Below, piece by piece: positions 8,571 to 16,897 of a DNA stretch of 63,865 nucleotides; position 1 is the stretch's first letter; each line of letters begins with the position of its first letter. Source of the DNA: DATFEN01 sp035691285 (GTDB lineage: Bacteria > Acidobacteriota > Vicinamibacteria > Fen-336). The position numbers were made by a program, and so were the translations under genes. The notes below the pieces were generated by a model, which searched no databases, was not told where the DNA came from, and saw only the letters and a list, made by a program, of their open reading frames with translations. The stretch lies in the NCBI GenBank assembly GCA_035691285.1, contig DASSJI010000002.1, positions 1 through 63,865 of the forward strand, written 5' to 3'.

Positions 8571-10925
8571 ATGGCCTCCCGCGTCTTCGGCTCCGGCATC
8601 AAGCGGCGCGAGGACCCGCGCCTCGTCACGGGCCAGGCGAGGTACACCGACGACTTCACGCTGCCCGGCATGGCGCACCTGGCCGTGGTTCGCTCTCCCT
8701 ATGCCCACGCCCGCATCAAGCGGATCGACGCGAGCCGAGCGCGGTCGTTGCCCGGCGTGGTCGCCGTCTTCACGGGCCAGGAGATGAAGGACGCCGGCTT
8801 CGGAGGAATCCCGTGCGCCTGGGTCGTCCCGAACTCCGATACCAAGACCCCGCCGTACCCGCCCATCGCCATCGAAACGGTCCGCTACGTCGGCAACGCC
8901 GTGGCCATCGTCGTCGCCGAGGACCGCTACCTGGCCAGGGACGCCGCCGACGCCGTGTTGGTGGACTACGAGCCCCTGCCCGTGGCGGTCGATCCGCGCA
9001 AGGCCGCGGAGAAAGGCGCGCCACAGCTGCACGCCGACGTCCCCGGCAACCTCTGCTTCCACTGGAAGGTCAGCGGCGGCGACGTCGAGGCGGCCTTCAG
9101 GAGCGCCGAGGTGGTCGTGAAGGACACGATCCGCCAGCAGCGCCTCATCCCGAACGCGATGGAGCCGCGAGCGGCCCTCGCGCAATGGAACGGCGCGATG
9201 GGCGAGCTCACGCTCTGGGTCACGTCGCAGAACCCCCACATCGCGCGCTTCCTCCTCTCCCTCGACACCGGCACGCCGGAGCACAAGATCCGCGTCATCG
9301 CGCCCGAGGTGGGCGGCGGCTTCGGCAGCAAGATCCCCCACTACCCCGAGGACTCGATGGTCGTCTTCGCGTCCAAGGCGACGAACCGGCCCGTGAAGTG
9401 GACCGAGACGCGCAGCGAGAACTACAAGTGCACGATCCACGGCCGCGACCACGTCCAGGAGGTCGAGCTGGCGGCGAGGAAGGACGGCACGATCCTGGGC
9501 CTGCGCGCGAAGGTCTGGGCCGGGATGGGCGCCTATCTCTCCACGGCCTCGACGGGCATCCCGACGATCCTGCACGGCCTCATGCTGTCGGGCGTGTACG
9601 ACATCCCGGCGATCCACGAGGACGTCTTCGGCGTGTTCACGAACACCACGCCGGTGGACGCGTACCGGGGCGCGGGCCGGCCCGAGGCCACCTTCATGAT
9701 CGAGCGGCTCGTGGACCTGCTCGCCCGCGAGCTGCAGGTGGACCCGGCGGAGCTGCGGCGGAAGAACCTCATCCCGCCGTTCACGGACGGGCACACCGTC
9801 GCCACCGGGCTCGTCTACGACACGGGCAACTACGAGGCCGCCCTCGACAAGGCGCTTCAGATGGCCGACTACGAACGCCTTCGCAAGGAGCAGCAGGAGG
9901 CGCGGGCGAAGGGCCGTCATCTCGGGATCGGCCTCTGCACGTATGCCGAGATCTGCGGCCTCGGCCCGTCGCAGGTGGCTGGCGCGGTGGGCTTTGGCGG
10001 CGGGCTGTGGGAGAGCGCGATCGTGCGCTTCCACCCGTCGGGCAAGGTCCACGTGATGGTCGGCGTCTCGCCGCACGGGCAAGGCGAGGAGACGACGTTC
10101 GCGCAGATCGTCGCGAGCGAGCTGGGCGTGCCCGTGGACGACGTGGTCGTCCTGCACGGCGACACTTCGCAGACCCCGATGGGCTGGGGCACCTACGGCT
10201 CGCGCACGACCGCGGTCGGGAGCGGCGCGCTGATGGGAGCGATCGGCAAGATAAAAGAGAAGGCGAAGCTCGTCACGGCGCACCTGCTGGAGGCGGCGGC
10301 CGAGGACATCGAGTACGCGGACGGGAAGTTCTACGTGAAGGGCTCGAAGGACCGCTTCAAGACGATCCAGGACGTGGCCCTCATGGCCAACGTGGCCTGG
10401 AACTACCCGAAGGGTCTGGAGCCGGGCCTCGAGGCCTCGGCCTTCTTCGACCCGCCCAACTTCGTCTACCCCTTCGGCGCGCACGTCGCGGTCGTCGAGG
10501 TGGACGCCGAGACCGGCGAGATCGCCCTCAAGCGCTACGTGGCCGTCGACGACTGCGGCCGCGTCATCAACCCGATGATCGTCGAAGGCCAGATCCACGG
10601 CGGGATCGCGCAGGGCGTCGGACAGGCGCTCTGGGAGGGCGCCGTCTACGACGACGACGGACAGCTCCTGACCGGCACGATGATGGACTACGCGCTGCCC
10701 AAGGCGCTCGCGTTCCCGCGCTTCGAGCTGGGCATGACGGAAACGCCGACGACCGTGAACCCGCTCGGCGTCAAGGGCATCGGCGAGACCGGCACGATCG
10801 CCTCGACCCCGGCCGTCTACAACGCGGTGCTCGACGCCCTCGCACCCCTCGGCGTCGCGCGCGTCGACATGCCGCTCACGCCGGAGCGCGTCTGGCGCGC
10901 AATCCGGGCCGCGAAGAGGAGCTAG
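8571..10925 (+). CDS. Molybdenum hydroxylase large subunit, form II CoxL / xanthine dehydrogenase family
   Basis: The 784-residue catalytic subunit binds molybdopterin cytosine dinucleotide in characterised relatives. It begins GSGIKRREDPRLVTGQARYTDD, typical of the family. Near residue 364 it has AYRGAGR, the form II signature, not the AYxCSFR loop of proven aerobic CO dehydrogenases. The catalytic base is the Glu in GVKGIGETGT near 738, and GGGFGSK provides a cofactor-binding loop. Form II enzymes mostly have unknown substrates (aldehydes or N-heterocycles are likely), so CO oxidation should not be assumed. It lies 9 bases after the small subunit and 2 bases before the FAD subunit. Confidence 0.92.
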   Translation: MASRVFGSGIKRREDPRLVTGQARYTDDFTLPGMAHLAVVRSPYAHARIKRIDASRARSLPGVVAVFTGQEMKDAGFGGIPCAWVVPNSDTKTPPYPPIAIETVRYVGNAVAIVVAEDRYLARDAADAVLVDYEPLPVAVDPRKAAEKGAPQLHADVPGNLCFHWKVSGGDVEAAFRSAEVVVKDTIRQQRLIPNAMEPRAALAQWNGAMGELTLWVTSQNPHIARFLLSLDTGTPEHKIRVIAPEVGGGFGSKIPHYPEDSMVVFASKATNRPVKWTETRSENYKCTIHGRDHVQEVELAARKDGTILGLRAKVWAGMGAYLSTASTGIPTILHGLMLSGVYDIPAIHEDVFGVFTNTTPVDAYRGAGRPEATFMIERLVDLLARELQVDPAELRRKNLIPPFTDGHTVATGLVYDTGNYEAALDKALQMADYERLRKEQQEARAKGRHLGIGLCTYAEICGLGPSQVAGAVGFGGGLWESAIVRFHPSGKVHVMVGVSPHGQGEETTFAQIVASELGVPVDDVVVLHGDTSQTPMGWGTYGSRTTAVGSGALMGAIGKIKEKAKLVTAHLLEAAAEDIEYADGKFYVKGSKDRFKTIQDVALMANVAWNYPKGLEPGLEASAFFDPPNFVYPFGAHVAVVEVDAETGEIALKRYVAVDDCGRVINPMIVEGQIHGGIAQGVGQALWEGAVYDDDGQLLTGTMMDYALPKALAFPRFELGMTETPTTVNPLGVKGIGETGTIASTPAVYNAVLDALAPLGVARVDMPLTPERVWRAIRAAKRS

Positions 10926-10927
10926 CC

Positions 10928-11788
10928 ATGTACGCCCAGGGCTTCGAGTACTACCGGGCCAAGAGCGTGGCCGAGGCGGCGGAGCTTCTTCGCACGAAGA
11001 AGGATGCCAGGCTGCTGGCCGGCGGCCACAGCCTGCTCCCGGCGATGAAGCTTCGCGTCGCCTCTCCCGCGGCCCTCGTCGACATCGGGCGGATCGCCGA
11101 GCTTCGCGGGATCAGGACGGCGGGACAGGGCTTGACGATCGGTGCGCTCACGACCCACGCCGAGGTCGCGGCGTCGCCGGACATACGCAAGGCCTGCCCG
11201 CTGCTCGCCGAGACGGCGGCGCAGATCGGCGACCTCCAGGTCCGCAACCGCGGCACGATCGGCGGTTCCATTGCGCATGCCGACCCCGCGGCCGACCTGC
11301 CCACGACCCTCCTGGCGCTCGACGCGAAGGCCACCGCCTCGAACGGAACGAGCTCGCGGGAGATCGCGGCCAACGACTTCTTCGTGGACATCTTCACGAC
11401 CGCCCTCCAGCCGGGGGAGATCGTCACTGCGATCGGAGTCCCGGGCCAGGCGGGCGGGGGCGCGTACCTGAAGCACCGCCATCCCGCTTCGAGCTATGCG
11501 GTCGTGGGCGTCGCGGCGCTCGTCGAGATCGTGGGCGGCAGGTGCGCGCGCGTCGCGGTCGCGGTCGGCGGCGTCACGACGAGGGCATTCCGGGCGGCGG
11601 CGGCCGAGCAGGCGCTCTCCGGGAAGGCCGCGGACGACGCGACGTTCGCCGCGGCGTCCGAGCAGGTCCGGGGCGCGATCCGGGATCCGATGAGCGACCT
11701 GTACGCGTCGGGCGAGTACCGGACCCACCTCGCAGTGGTGTTGACACGGCGGGCCCTGGCGCTCGCCGCGGAGCGCGCGCGGAGCTGA
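10928..11788 (+). CDS. Molybdenum hydroxylase FAD-binding subunit (CoxM-like)
   Basis: This is a 286-residue FAD subunit of the CoxM/XdhB type. The FAD-binding motifs are LLAGGHSLLPAMKLR (about 32-46) and RNRGTIGGSIAHADPAADLP (about 108-127), followed by the C-terminal CO dehydrogenase flavoprotein domain. It passes electrons from the [2Fe-2S] subunit to the acceptor. It starts at ATG 10928, two bases after the large-subunit stop. The next gene is convergent, so this ends the structural S-L-M operon. The CoxD/CoxE-type accessory genes lie 5 kb away. Confidence 0.92.
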   Translation: MYAQGFEYYRAKSVAEAAELLRTKKDARLLAGGHSLLPAMKLRVASPAALVDIGRIAELRGIRTAGQGLTIGALTTHAEVAASPDIRKACPLLAETAAQIGDLQVRNRGTIGGSIAHADPAADLPTTLLALDAKATASNGTSSREIAANDFFVDIFTTALQPGEIVTAIGVPGQAGGGAYLKHRHPASSYAVVGVAALVEIVGGRCARVAVAVGGVTTRAFRAAAAEQALSGKAADDATFAAASEQVRGAIRDPMSDLYASGEYRTHLAVVLTRRALALAAERARS

Positions 11789-11795
11789 GCCGGCC

Positions 11796-13133
11796 CTACG
11801 CCAGCCCGATCCGGTCCAGGATCGCGCCGAACCTGGCGTGACCGCGCAGGCTGTCCAGGGCGGGGTCGACCTTGAGCAGCGAAAGACCCCCGTCCCGCTC
11901 CTCGTACGCCGTCTCGAGCCACCTGAGCGCGCTCTCCGCTTCTCCAATCCCCGCATAGAGCCGGGCGCGGACGTAAGGGGAGCTCGTAACGTCCCGTGAA
12001 GGCGCCTCCAGGAGTTCCAGATACGCCCTCCAGTATCCCTTCACTCCCGAGCGCGCATGGGCGTCCTCCAGGCGGGATGCGGCCTCGCTGCCCAGTGCCT
12101 CTGGAGACCGCAGCAACTCCGAGATGGGCAGCGGGTACATCCCCATCTCGTCGTACGCCATCAGGATGCCGATGCGGGCGTCGGGGAAGCCGGGATCCAG
12201 GTCCATGGCCGCGCGGTACTGGCGGACCGCCTCGTCGAAGCGCCGGGCCAGGTAGAGCACCAGCCCCAGGTCGGTGTTGATGGCCAGCGACAGCGGATCG
12301 AGCTGCAGCGCGCGCTCGACGTGGGCGATCGCCTCGTCGAAGCGGCCCCGAGCCGCGAGGCACATGCCGTACCAGTGATGCGCCGTGGAGTAGCTCTGAT
12401 CCCGCCTCAAGGCCTCGCGGAACCCGGATTCGGCGCCGGACCAGTCCCAGTCGTAGAGCATCTTCACGACGGCGAGCGAAGTGTGGGCTTCGACCAGCGC
12501 GTCATCGATGCGGAGGGCCTTCTCGGCGGCCGCCCTCGCCTTGGGCATGGTCTGCCGGGGAGACAGCCGGCTGTAGTGGCTCATTATGGTGTAGCAGTCG
12601 GCGAGCCCGGCGTACGCCCTCGCGCAGCGCGGCTCCTTGTCGATGGCCTGCTCGAAGCATCGGATGGCCTTCTCGAGCGCGTTCGACGTTCGCCTCGCCC
12701 AGAAATGCCTCCCCTTCAGGCAGAGCTGATGTGACTCCGCGTTCTCCGGATAGCGCGTGCCGAGGATCTCGGCGGCGCCGCCCGCGCGCTCGCTTCCTTC
12801 CGTTAGCTCCCGGACGTCCGCCACGAAGCAATAGCCACGCTTGGGCACGGTCACCACGTAGCGATGGTCCTCGACGCGGTCCCGCAGGGCCTTCCTGAGC
12901 GTGAAGATGGCTTGCGTCAGATTCGACTCCTCCACCACAGTGTCCGGCCACACGCGTCGAAGCAGCTCGTCCTTCGTGAGGATGGTCCGGGCGTTCTCGA
13001 CGAGTGCCAGGAGCGTCTCGAAGGCTTTGGACGTCAGGGGTACGACCACACCCTCGCGAAGGAGCAGACGCTTCGTGGCGTGGAGCGCAAACGGCCCGAA
13101 GGCGAAGACGGGCTTCGTTGACGCAGCGGCCAC
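11796..13133 (-). CDS. Winged-helix (OmpR/PhoB-type) transcriptional regulator with C-terminal TPR repeats
   Basis: The 445-residue protein has an N-terminal trans-regulatory winged helix (residues about 8-105: FGPFALHATKRLLLREG, LTKDELLRRVWPD, RYVVTVPKRGYCF) and then TPR repeats to the C-terminus, for example LEKAIRCFEQAIDKEPRCARAYAGLADCY. There is no receiver domain and no clear membrane segment. Proteins of this build are very numerous in Acidobacteriota. I chose GTG 13133, which follows GAGGTGGATC; a longer frame to 13196 would run through the AT-rich promoter region. It is convergent with the hydroxylase operon and divergent from the AprA-like gene, so it may control either one. Confidence 0.8.
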   Translation of the reverse strand: MAAASTKPVFAFGPFALHATKRLLLREGVVVPLTSKAFETLLALVENARTILTKDELLRRVWPDTVVEESNLTQAIFTLRKALRDRVEDHRYVVTVPKRGYCFVADVRELTEGSERAGGAAEILGTRYPENAESHQLCLKGRHFWARRTSNALEKAIRCFEQAIDKEPRCARAYAGLADCYTIMSHYSRLSPRQTMPKARAAAEKALRIDDALVEAHTSLAVVKMLYDWDWSGAESGFREALRRDQSYSTAHHWYGMCLAARGRFDEAIAHVERALQLDPLSLAINTDLGLVLYLARRFDEAVRQYRAAMDLDPGFPDARIGILMAYDEMGMYPLPISELLRSPEALGSEAASRLEDAHARSGVKGYWRAYLELLEAPSRDVTSSPYVRARLYAGIGEAESALRWLETAYEERDGGLSLLKVDPALDSLRGHARFGAILDRIGLA

Positions 13134-13149
13134 GATCCACCTCGTTGAT

Positions 13150-13166
13150 AAGATTTGAGAAGATTT
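13150..13166. promoter_or_regulatory. Direct repeat with 10-bp period, candidate binding site of the winged-helix regulator
   Basis: AAGATTT occurs at 13150-13156 and again at 13160-13166, exactly one helical turn apart, in an AT-rich patch between two divergent genes. OmpR/PhoB-type winged helices typically bind direct repeats at this spacing. A TAAAAT -10-like box on the minus strand (13163-13168) overlaps the second copy, so autoregulation is plausible. Confidence 0.45.
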
Positions 13167-13204
13167 TAGCAGCTCGAGCAAAGACCGGCGCGCCACACGC
13201 TGCC

Positions 13205-13210
13205 TAGGCT
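13205..13210 (+). promoter_or_regulatory. -10 box giving a probable leaderless mRNA for the AprA-like gene
   Basis: TAGGCT lies six bases before ATG 13217. If transcription starts 6-7 bases after the -10 box, as usual, the mRNA begins at the start codon. The -35 region is weak. The AG-rich region upstream offers no ribosome binding site. Confidence 0.4.
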
Positions 13211-13216
13211 GGCGAC

Positions 13217-15184
13217 ATGCCCCCCCGCAGCGCCGTCGACACCCCGTCCGGCCCGGTCGAGTGGCCCTATGCCATCGAATACGACCAGACGGACGAGATC
13301 GACACGGACGTCCTCGTGATCGGGGGCGGCGCGTCCGGCTGCTTCGCAGCGATGGGCGCGGCGAGCCGCGGCGCCCGGGTCGTCATGATGGAGAAGGCCG
13401 CGACCCTCACCAGCGGCGCCATGGGCTCGGGCTGCGACCACTGGGAGATGGCCGCCACGAACCCGTGCTCCCGGGTGACGCCCGAGGAGCTGGCTGACGC
13501 GATGATCCGCGGCCACCGGGGCTACAACAACGGGATCTCCCACTACATCGAGGCGCGGGAGTGCTGGGACCGGCTGCTCGACCTCGAGCGCTACGGCGCC
13601 AAGATCCGGGACACCGACGACGAGTTCGCGGGCGCCGAGTTCCGCGACGACGAGACCAAGCTGATGTTCGCGTACGACTACGTGAACCGCTTCACGCTGC
13701 GGGTGTGGGGAGCGACCTTCAAGGCGGCGATGTACCGCGGCGCCAAGCAGATGAAGGCGCTGGTCATGGACAGGACCATGGGCGCCGGCCTGCTGACGGA
13801 GGGCGGCCGGATGGGGGCTCGCGTCGTGGGCGCGGTGGCCGTCAACGGCCGCACGGGACGCTTCACCGTCTGCCGGGCGAAGGCCACCGTCTTCTGCATG
13901 TCGCGACCCACACGGCTGTGGCTCTTCGCTCCGGGAGCGCCCGGGATCTCCGAGTTCCGCCCTCCACAGTGCACCGGCGACGGCCATGCCATGGCCTGGC
14001 GCGTGGGCGGCTCGTTCACCATGCTCGAGAAGTCGCTGCGCGCCGAATGGTCCGGGCTCCGGAGCTTTCCGCCCTACGGCACCGGCAACAACCACAACAC
14101 GTGGTACGCCTGCACCATGATCGACTCGGAGGGGCGCGAGATCCCCTACGTCGACCGCGACGGCCGCGAGCTCGCGACCGTCGGTGAGCGCTATCGTCCC
14201 GCGCCGGGTCAGAAGTTCTTCATGAAGGGCGGCGGCGAGCCTGACTTTCCGTTCTACGAGTTCCAGGGGCCGGAGACGATCCCGGTCTCCCTGGCGCTCG
14301 AGCGCGGATACAAGCTCCCGTTCTACGCCGACCTCACGAGGATGCCCGACCACGAGCGCCGCGTCATCTGGGGGATGATGGTGGGGAACGAGGGCAAGAC
14401 GCGCACCCCCGTGCTCGCGACCTACACGAGCGCCGGCTTCGATCCGACCCGCGACGTCCTCCAGAGCTACGGCGACGGCTGGCGCTCGGGCCAGTTCCTG
14501 CCGCAGGAACGCCAGTTCTTCGGCATCCCCGGCGGAATGGTCAACGACTGGAGGCTCATGACGAACCTCGAGGGACTCTTCGCCGCGGGCGACGTCCTCT
14601 TCGCCTCGGACTGCGCCGGCCACGCGGCCGCCACCGGGCACTATGCGGGACGTCACGCCGCGGACTACGCGGCTCGGCACGGCGACGTGAGGGTCCACCA
14701 GCCACAGGTGGACGCCGAGCGCACTCGTCTCTACGAGCCCCTGAAGCGCCAAAGGGGGGTCGGCTGGCAGGCCTTGAGCGAGGCCATCACCCGGGTGATG
14801 CAGAACTACTGCGGGGCGGTCAAGAGCGACGATCTCCTCAACGAGGGCCTGCGCGGGCTCCAGGAGCTGCGGGAGAACGAGGCGGCGGCGCTCTACGCGC
14901 GGAACCCCCACGACCTGCTCCGCGTCAACGAGACGCTCAACGTCCTCGCCAACGCCGAGCTCGTCATCCACTCCTGCCTGGCCCGCAAGGCCAGCTCCAG
15001 GCAGCTGATGTTCACGCGCCTCGACTATCCCGAGCTCGACCCCCCCGAGTGGCACAAGTTCGTCACGGTCTGGCGCGACGAAGGCGGCGTGCGCACCGGG
15101 TCGCTGCCGATCGACTACTGGGGCGGCCTCACCGAGAACTACGAGCGCCTGAACGCGGACTACGTCGCCGAGGTCCGCCGGTGA
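13217..15184 (+). CDS. FAD-dependent flavoprotein, adenylylsulfate reductase alpha (AprA)-like
   Basis: The 655-residue flavoprotein belongs to the fumarate reductase/AprA superfamily. The dinucleotide fold appears at about 28-48 (DVLVIGGGASGCFAAMGAAS), and a second FAD motif at about 455-480 (LEGLFAAGDVLFASDCAGHAAATG). Length and the C-terminal helical domain fit AprA better than succinate dehydrogenase. The next gene, overlapping by four bases, encodes an AprB-like ferredoxin, so the two probably form a complex. No sat, aprM, dsr or qmo genes are in the window, so dissimilatory sulfate metabolism is not supported. The real substrate is unknown. Confidence 0.75.
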   Translation: MPPRSAVDTPSGPVEWPYAIEYDQTDEIDTDVLVIGGGASGCFAAMGAASRGARVVMMEKAATLTSGAMGSGCDHWEMAATNPCSRVTPEELADAMIRGHRGYNNGISHYIEARECWDRLLDLERYGAKIRDTDDEFAGAEFRDDETKLMFAYDYVNRFTLRVWGATFKAAMYRGAKQMKALVMDRTMGAGLLTEGGRMGARVVGAVAVNGRTGRFTVCRAKATVFCMSRPTRLWLFAPGAPGISEFRPPQCTGDGHAMAWRVGGSFTMLEKSLRAEWSGLRSFPPYGTGNNHNTWYACTMIDSEGREIPYVDRDGRELATVGERYRPAPGQKFFMKGGGEPDFPFYEFQGPETIPVSLALERGYKLPFYADLTRMPDHERRVIWGMMVGNEGKTRTPVLATYTSAGFDPTRDVLQSYGDGWRSGQFLPQERQFFGIPGGMVNDWRLMTNLEGLFAAGDVLFASDCAGHAAATGHYAGRHAADYAARHGDVRVHQPQVDAERTRLYEPLKRQRGVGWQALSEAITRVMQNYCGAVKSDDLLNEGLRGLQELRENEAAALYARNPHDLLRVNETLNVLANAELVIHSCLARKASSRQLMFTRLDYPELDPPEWHKFVTVWRDEGGVRTGSLPIDYWGGLTENYERLNADYVAEVRR

Positions 15185-15486
15185 GCAAGGTGCTCGTGTC
15201 TCCCGACCCGGCCCTCGTCGATCCCGTCACGATCTTTCCGGACACGTGTACAGGCTGCAACCTGTGCATCCACGTCTGCCCGGTGGACCTGTTCCTGCCG
15301 AACCCGAGGGTCGGGGGTCCGCCGCTGGTCCTCTATCCGGGCGAGTGCTGGTACGAGGGGAGCTGCGTGGACGTGTGCCCGGAGCCCGGCGCGATCGTGC
15401 TCAATCGGCCTCCGGCAACGCGCGTGAACTGGAAGCCGCGGCGCGAGTGCCAGGCGCGGCAGCCTCCGTCGCGCTCGTCAGGCTGA
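15181..15486 (+). CDS. AprB-like ferredoxin with two [4Fe-4S] clusters
   Basis: The 101-residue protein starts at GTG 15181 and overlaps the flavoprotein stop as GTGA. It has CTGCNLCIHVCP (Cys 23, 26, 29, 33) and CWYEGSCVDVCP (Cys 56, 62, 66), giving eight-ligand-type spacing with the enlarged second motif seen in AprB; one ligand may come from elsewhere since only seven Cys lie in the motifs. It probably takes electrons to or from the flavoprotein. Its last 86 bases overlap the 3' end of the convergent symporter gene, which is unusual. Confidence 0.8.
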   Translation: MSKVLVSPDPALVDPVTIFPDTCTGCNLCIHVCPVDLFLPNPRVGGPPLVLYPGECWYEGSCVDVCPEPGAIVLNRPPATRVNWKPRRECQARQPPSRSSG

Positions 15487-16843
15487 CTGCGGCGAAGACC
15501 ACCGCCGAGACAGCGAAGGCGACGAGCAGCGCCAGGTCGACGTCGAAGAGCCCGCGAAGCGGACCCGGCGCGCCGGCGGCGAACGCCGCGATGCCGATGC
15601 TTCCGCCGACCGCCATGGCCGCGTAGGCGCCCCTGGCCGTCGCTCGCGGCCACAGCAGACCCCCGAGGAGGGGTACGAGCAGGCTCCCCATGTACGGATA
15701 GTTGAAGATGATGATGGTGTCGAGTATGCCTCGGGCTTCCAGGGCCACGGCCACGCCGATCACGAGGGACACCGCCACGGCCAGGCGCGCGTACAGCGTC
15801 GCGCGCGGCAGCTCGTCCAGCCGCGCCTCCGGATGGAGCAGCTTGTTGTAGAAGTCCCGGGAGAAGCAGCCGGCCATGGAGATGAGCAGCGCGTTGGCCG
15901 TGGACATGGCGGCGGCGAGCAGCGCGGACACGACGATCCCCGCCAGGGCCGGCGGCAGTGCGGACGTGATCACGTGCGTGAGGACCGCGCCGTCCTCCAG
16001 CGCCGGGAAGGCCCGTTTCCCCGCGGCGCCGGCGACCGCCGAGCACAGGCTCACGGCCACGACCAGAACGCCAGCCAGGATGCACGCCCACCTGGCCACG
16101 CGCGCGGTCCGCGCGGCCTGGTAGCGGATGAAGGCGTCGTAGGACACCGAGATCGAGAACAGGAACGGCGTGATCAGGAAGACGGCCCTGGGGGCCATGC
16201 CCTCGGGAACAAATGGGGTGGCGAGCAGCGAAGAAGTCGTGCCTTCCGGAGCGGACCCGAGGGCGGCCCACGCGGCCAGCGGTATGCCGATCACGATCAC
16301 GGCGACCTGCACGAGATCCACGGCCACGACGCCCCACATCCCGCTCATAACGTTCGAGACCAGGATCGTGCCGCCGACGGCCAAGACCGCCGTCCGGTAC
16401 GGAAGCCCGAAGGCGGACAGCACGCTACCCGACGCCATGAGCTGCGCGGCGAAGATGCCGAGCAGGCTCGGGATGTTCGACAAGGATGCCCACACGCGCA
16501 CGAGGCGGCTCTCGCCGTAGCGCGCGGCGAAGAAGTCGATGGGCACGAATCCCCCGAGCCCACGGAGCCGCTCCGCGGCGACGAGACCGGCGAGGATCAG
16601 GCCACCGCCGCATCCCAGCCCGTACCACGTCCCCGGCCAGACGCCCCGGGACGCGCCGAGCTCGGCGCCGCCGAGGACCACGCCGGCGCCGATCTGCACC
16701 GCGGCCATGGAGGCCGTCGTGAGGACGAGGCCGAGGCTGCGGCCGGCGACCAGATAGTCCGAGGCTCGCTTGATCCGCGCGCTGAGCACGGCGCCCACCA
16801 CCACCGTGGCGATCAGGTAGACGACGACGATCCCCTGGACCAT
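15401..16843 (-). CDS. Sodium:solute symporter family protein
   Basis: The 480-residue protein begins at ATG 16843 (MVQGIVVVYLIATVVVG) and contains about 13 hydrophobic segments. The SSF pattern is recognisable: RASDYLVAGRSLGLVLTTAS, QIGAGVVLGGAELGASRG, and later AMSTANALLISMAGCFSRDFY. It imports a small organic solute with sodium across the inner membrane. Its substrate is unknown; it may feed the neighbouring flavoprotein/ferredoxin pair, though it lies on the other strand and converges with it. The C-terminal tail (AAAPGTRAAASSSRALPEAD) is low complexity and is the part that overlaps the ferredoxin gene. Confidence 0.85.
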   Translation of the reverse strand: MVQGIVVVYLIATVVVGAVLSARIKRASDYLVAGRSLGLVLTTASMAAVQIGAGVVLGGAELGASRGVWPGTWYGLGCGGGLILAGLVAAERLRGLGGFVPIDFFAARYGESRLVRVWASLSNIPSLLGIFAAQLMASGSVLSAFGLPYRTAVLAVGGTILVSNVMSGMWGVVAVDLVQVAVIVIGIPLAAWAALGSAPEGTTSSLLATPFVPEGMAPRAVFLITPFLFSISVSYDAFIRYQAARTARVARWACILAGVLVVAVSLCSAVAGAAGKRAFPALEDGAVLTHVITSALPPALAGIVVSALLAAAMSTANALLISMAGCFSRDFYNKLLHPEARLDELPRATLYARLAVAVSLVIGVAVALEARGILDTIIIFNYPYMGSLLVPLLGGLLWPRATARGAYAAMAVGGSIGIAAFAAGAPGPLRGLFDVDLALLVAFAVSAVVFAAVSLTSATEAAAPGTRAAASSSRALPEAD

Positions 16844-16884
16844 CGGTCGAGAGGATACCCCGGCGGTCGACGTCGGCCCCGTGC

Positions 16885-16890
16885 TAGTCT
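16885..16890 (+). promoter_or_regulatory. -10 box giving a probable leaderless mRNA for the MoxR ATPase gene
   Basis: TAGTCT ends seven bases before GTG 16898, so the predicted transcript would start at the initiation codon. No ribosome binding site precedes this GTG. The -35 region is not convincing. Confidence 0.35.
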
Positions 16891-16897
16891 GGCGGCC

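Noticed and set aside
8571..10925. Annotation of the large subunit as an aerobic CO dehydrogenase
   Set aside because: The active-site loop is AYRGAGR (form II), not AYxCSFR (form I), so CO oxidation cannot be claimed.
13134..13196. The longer start of the winged-helix regulator at 13196
   Set aside because: The added 21 residues run through the AT-rich promoter and direct repeats, and GTG 13133 has a good ribosome binding site.
13217..15486. True dissimilatory adenylylsulfate reductase
   Set aside because: No sat, dsr or qmo genes are nearby, and AprAB-like pairs occur without sulfate metabolism.
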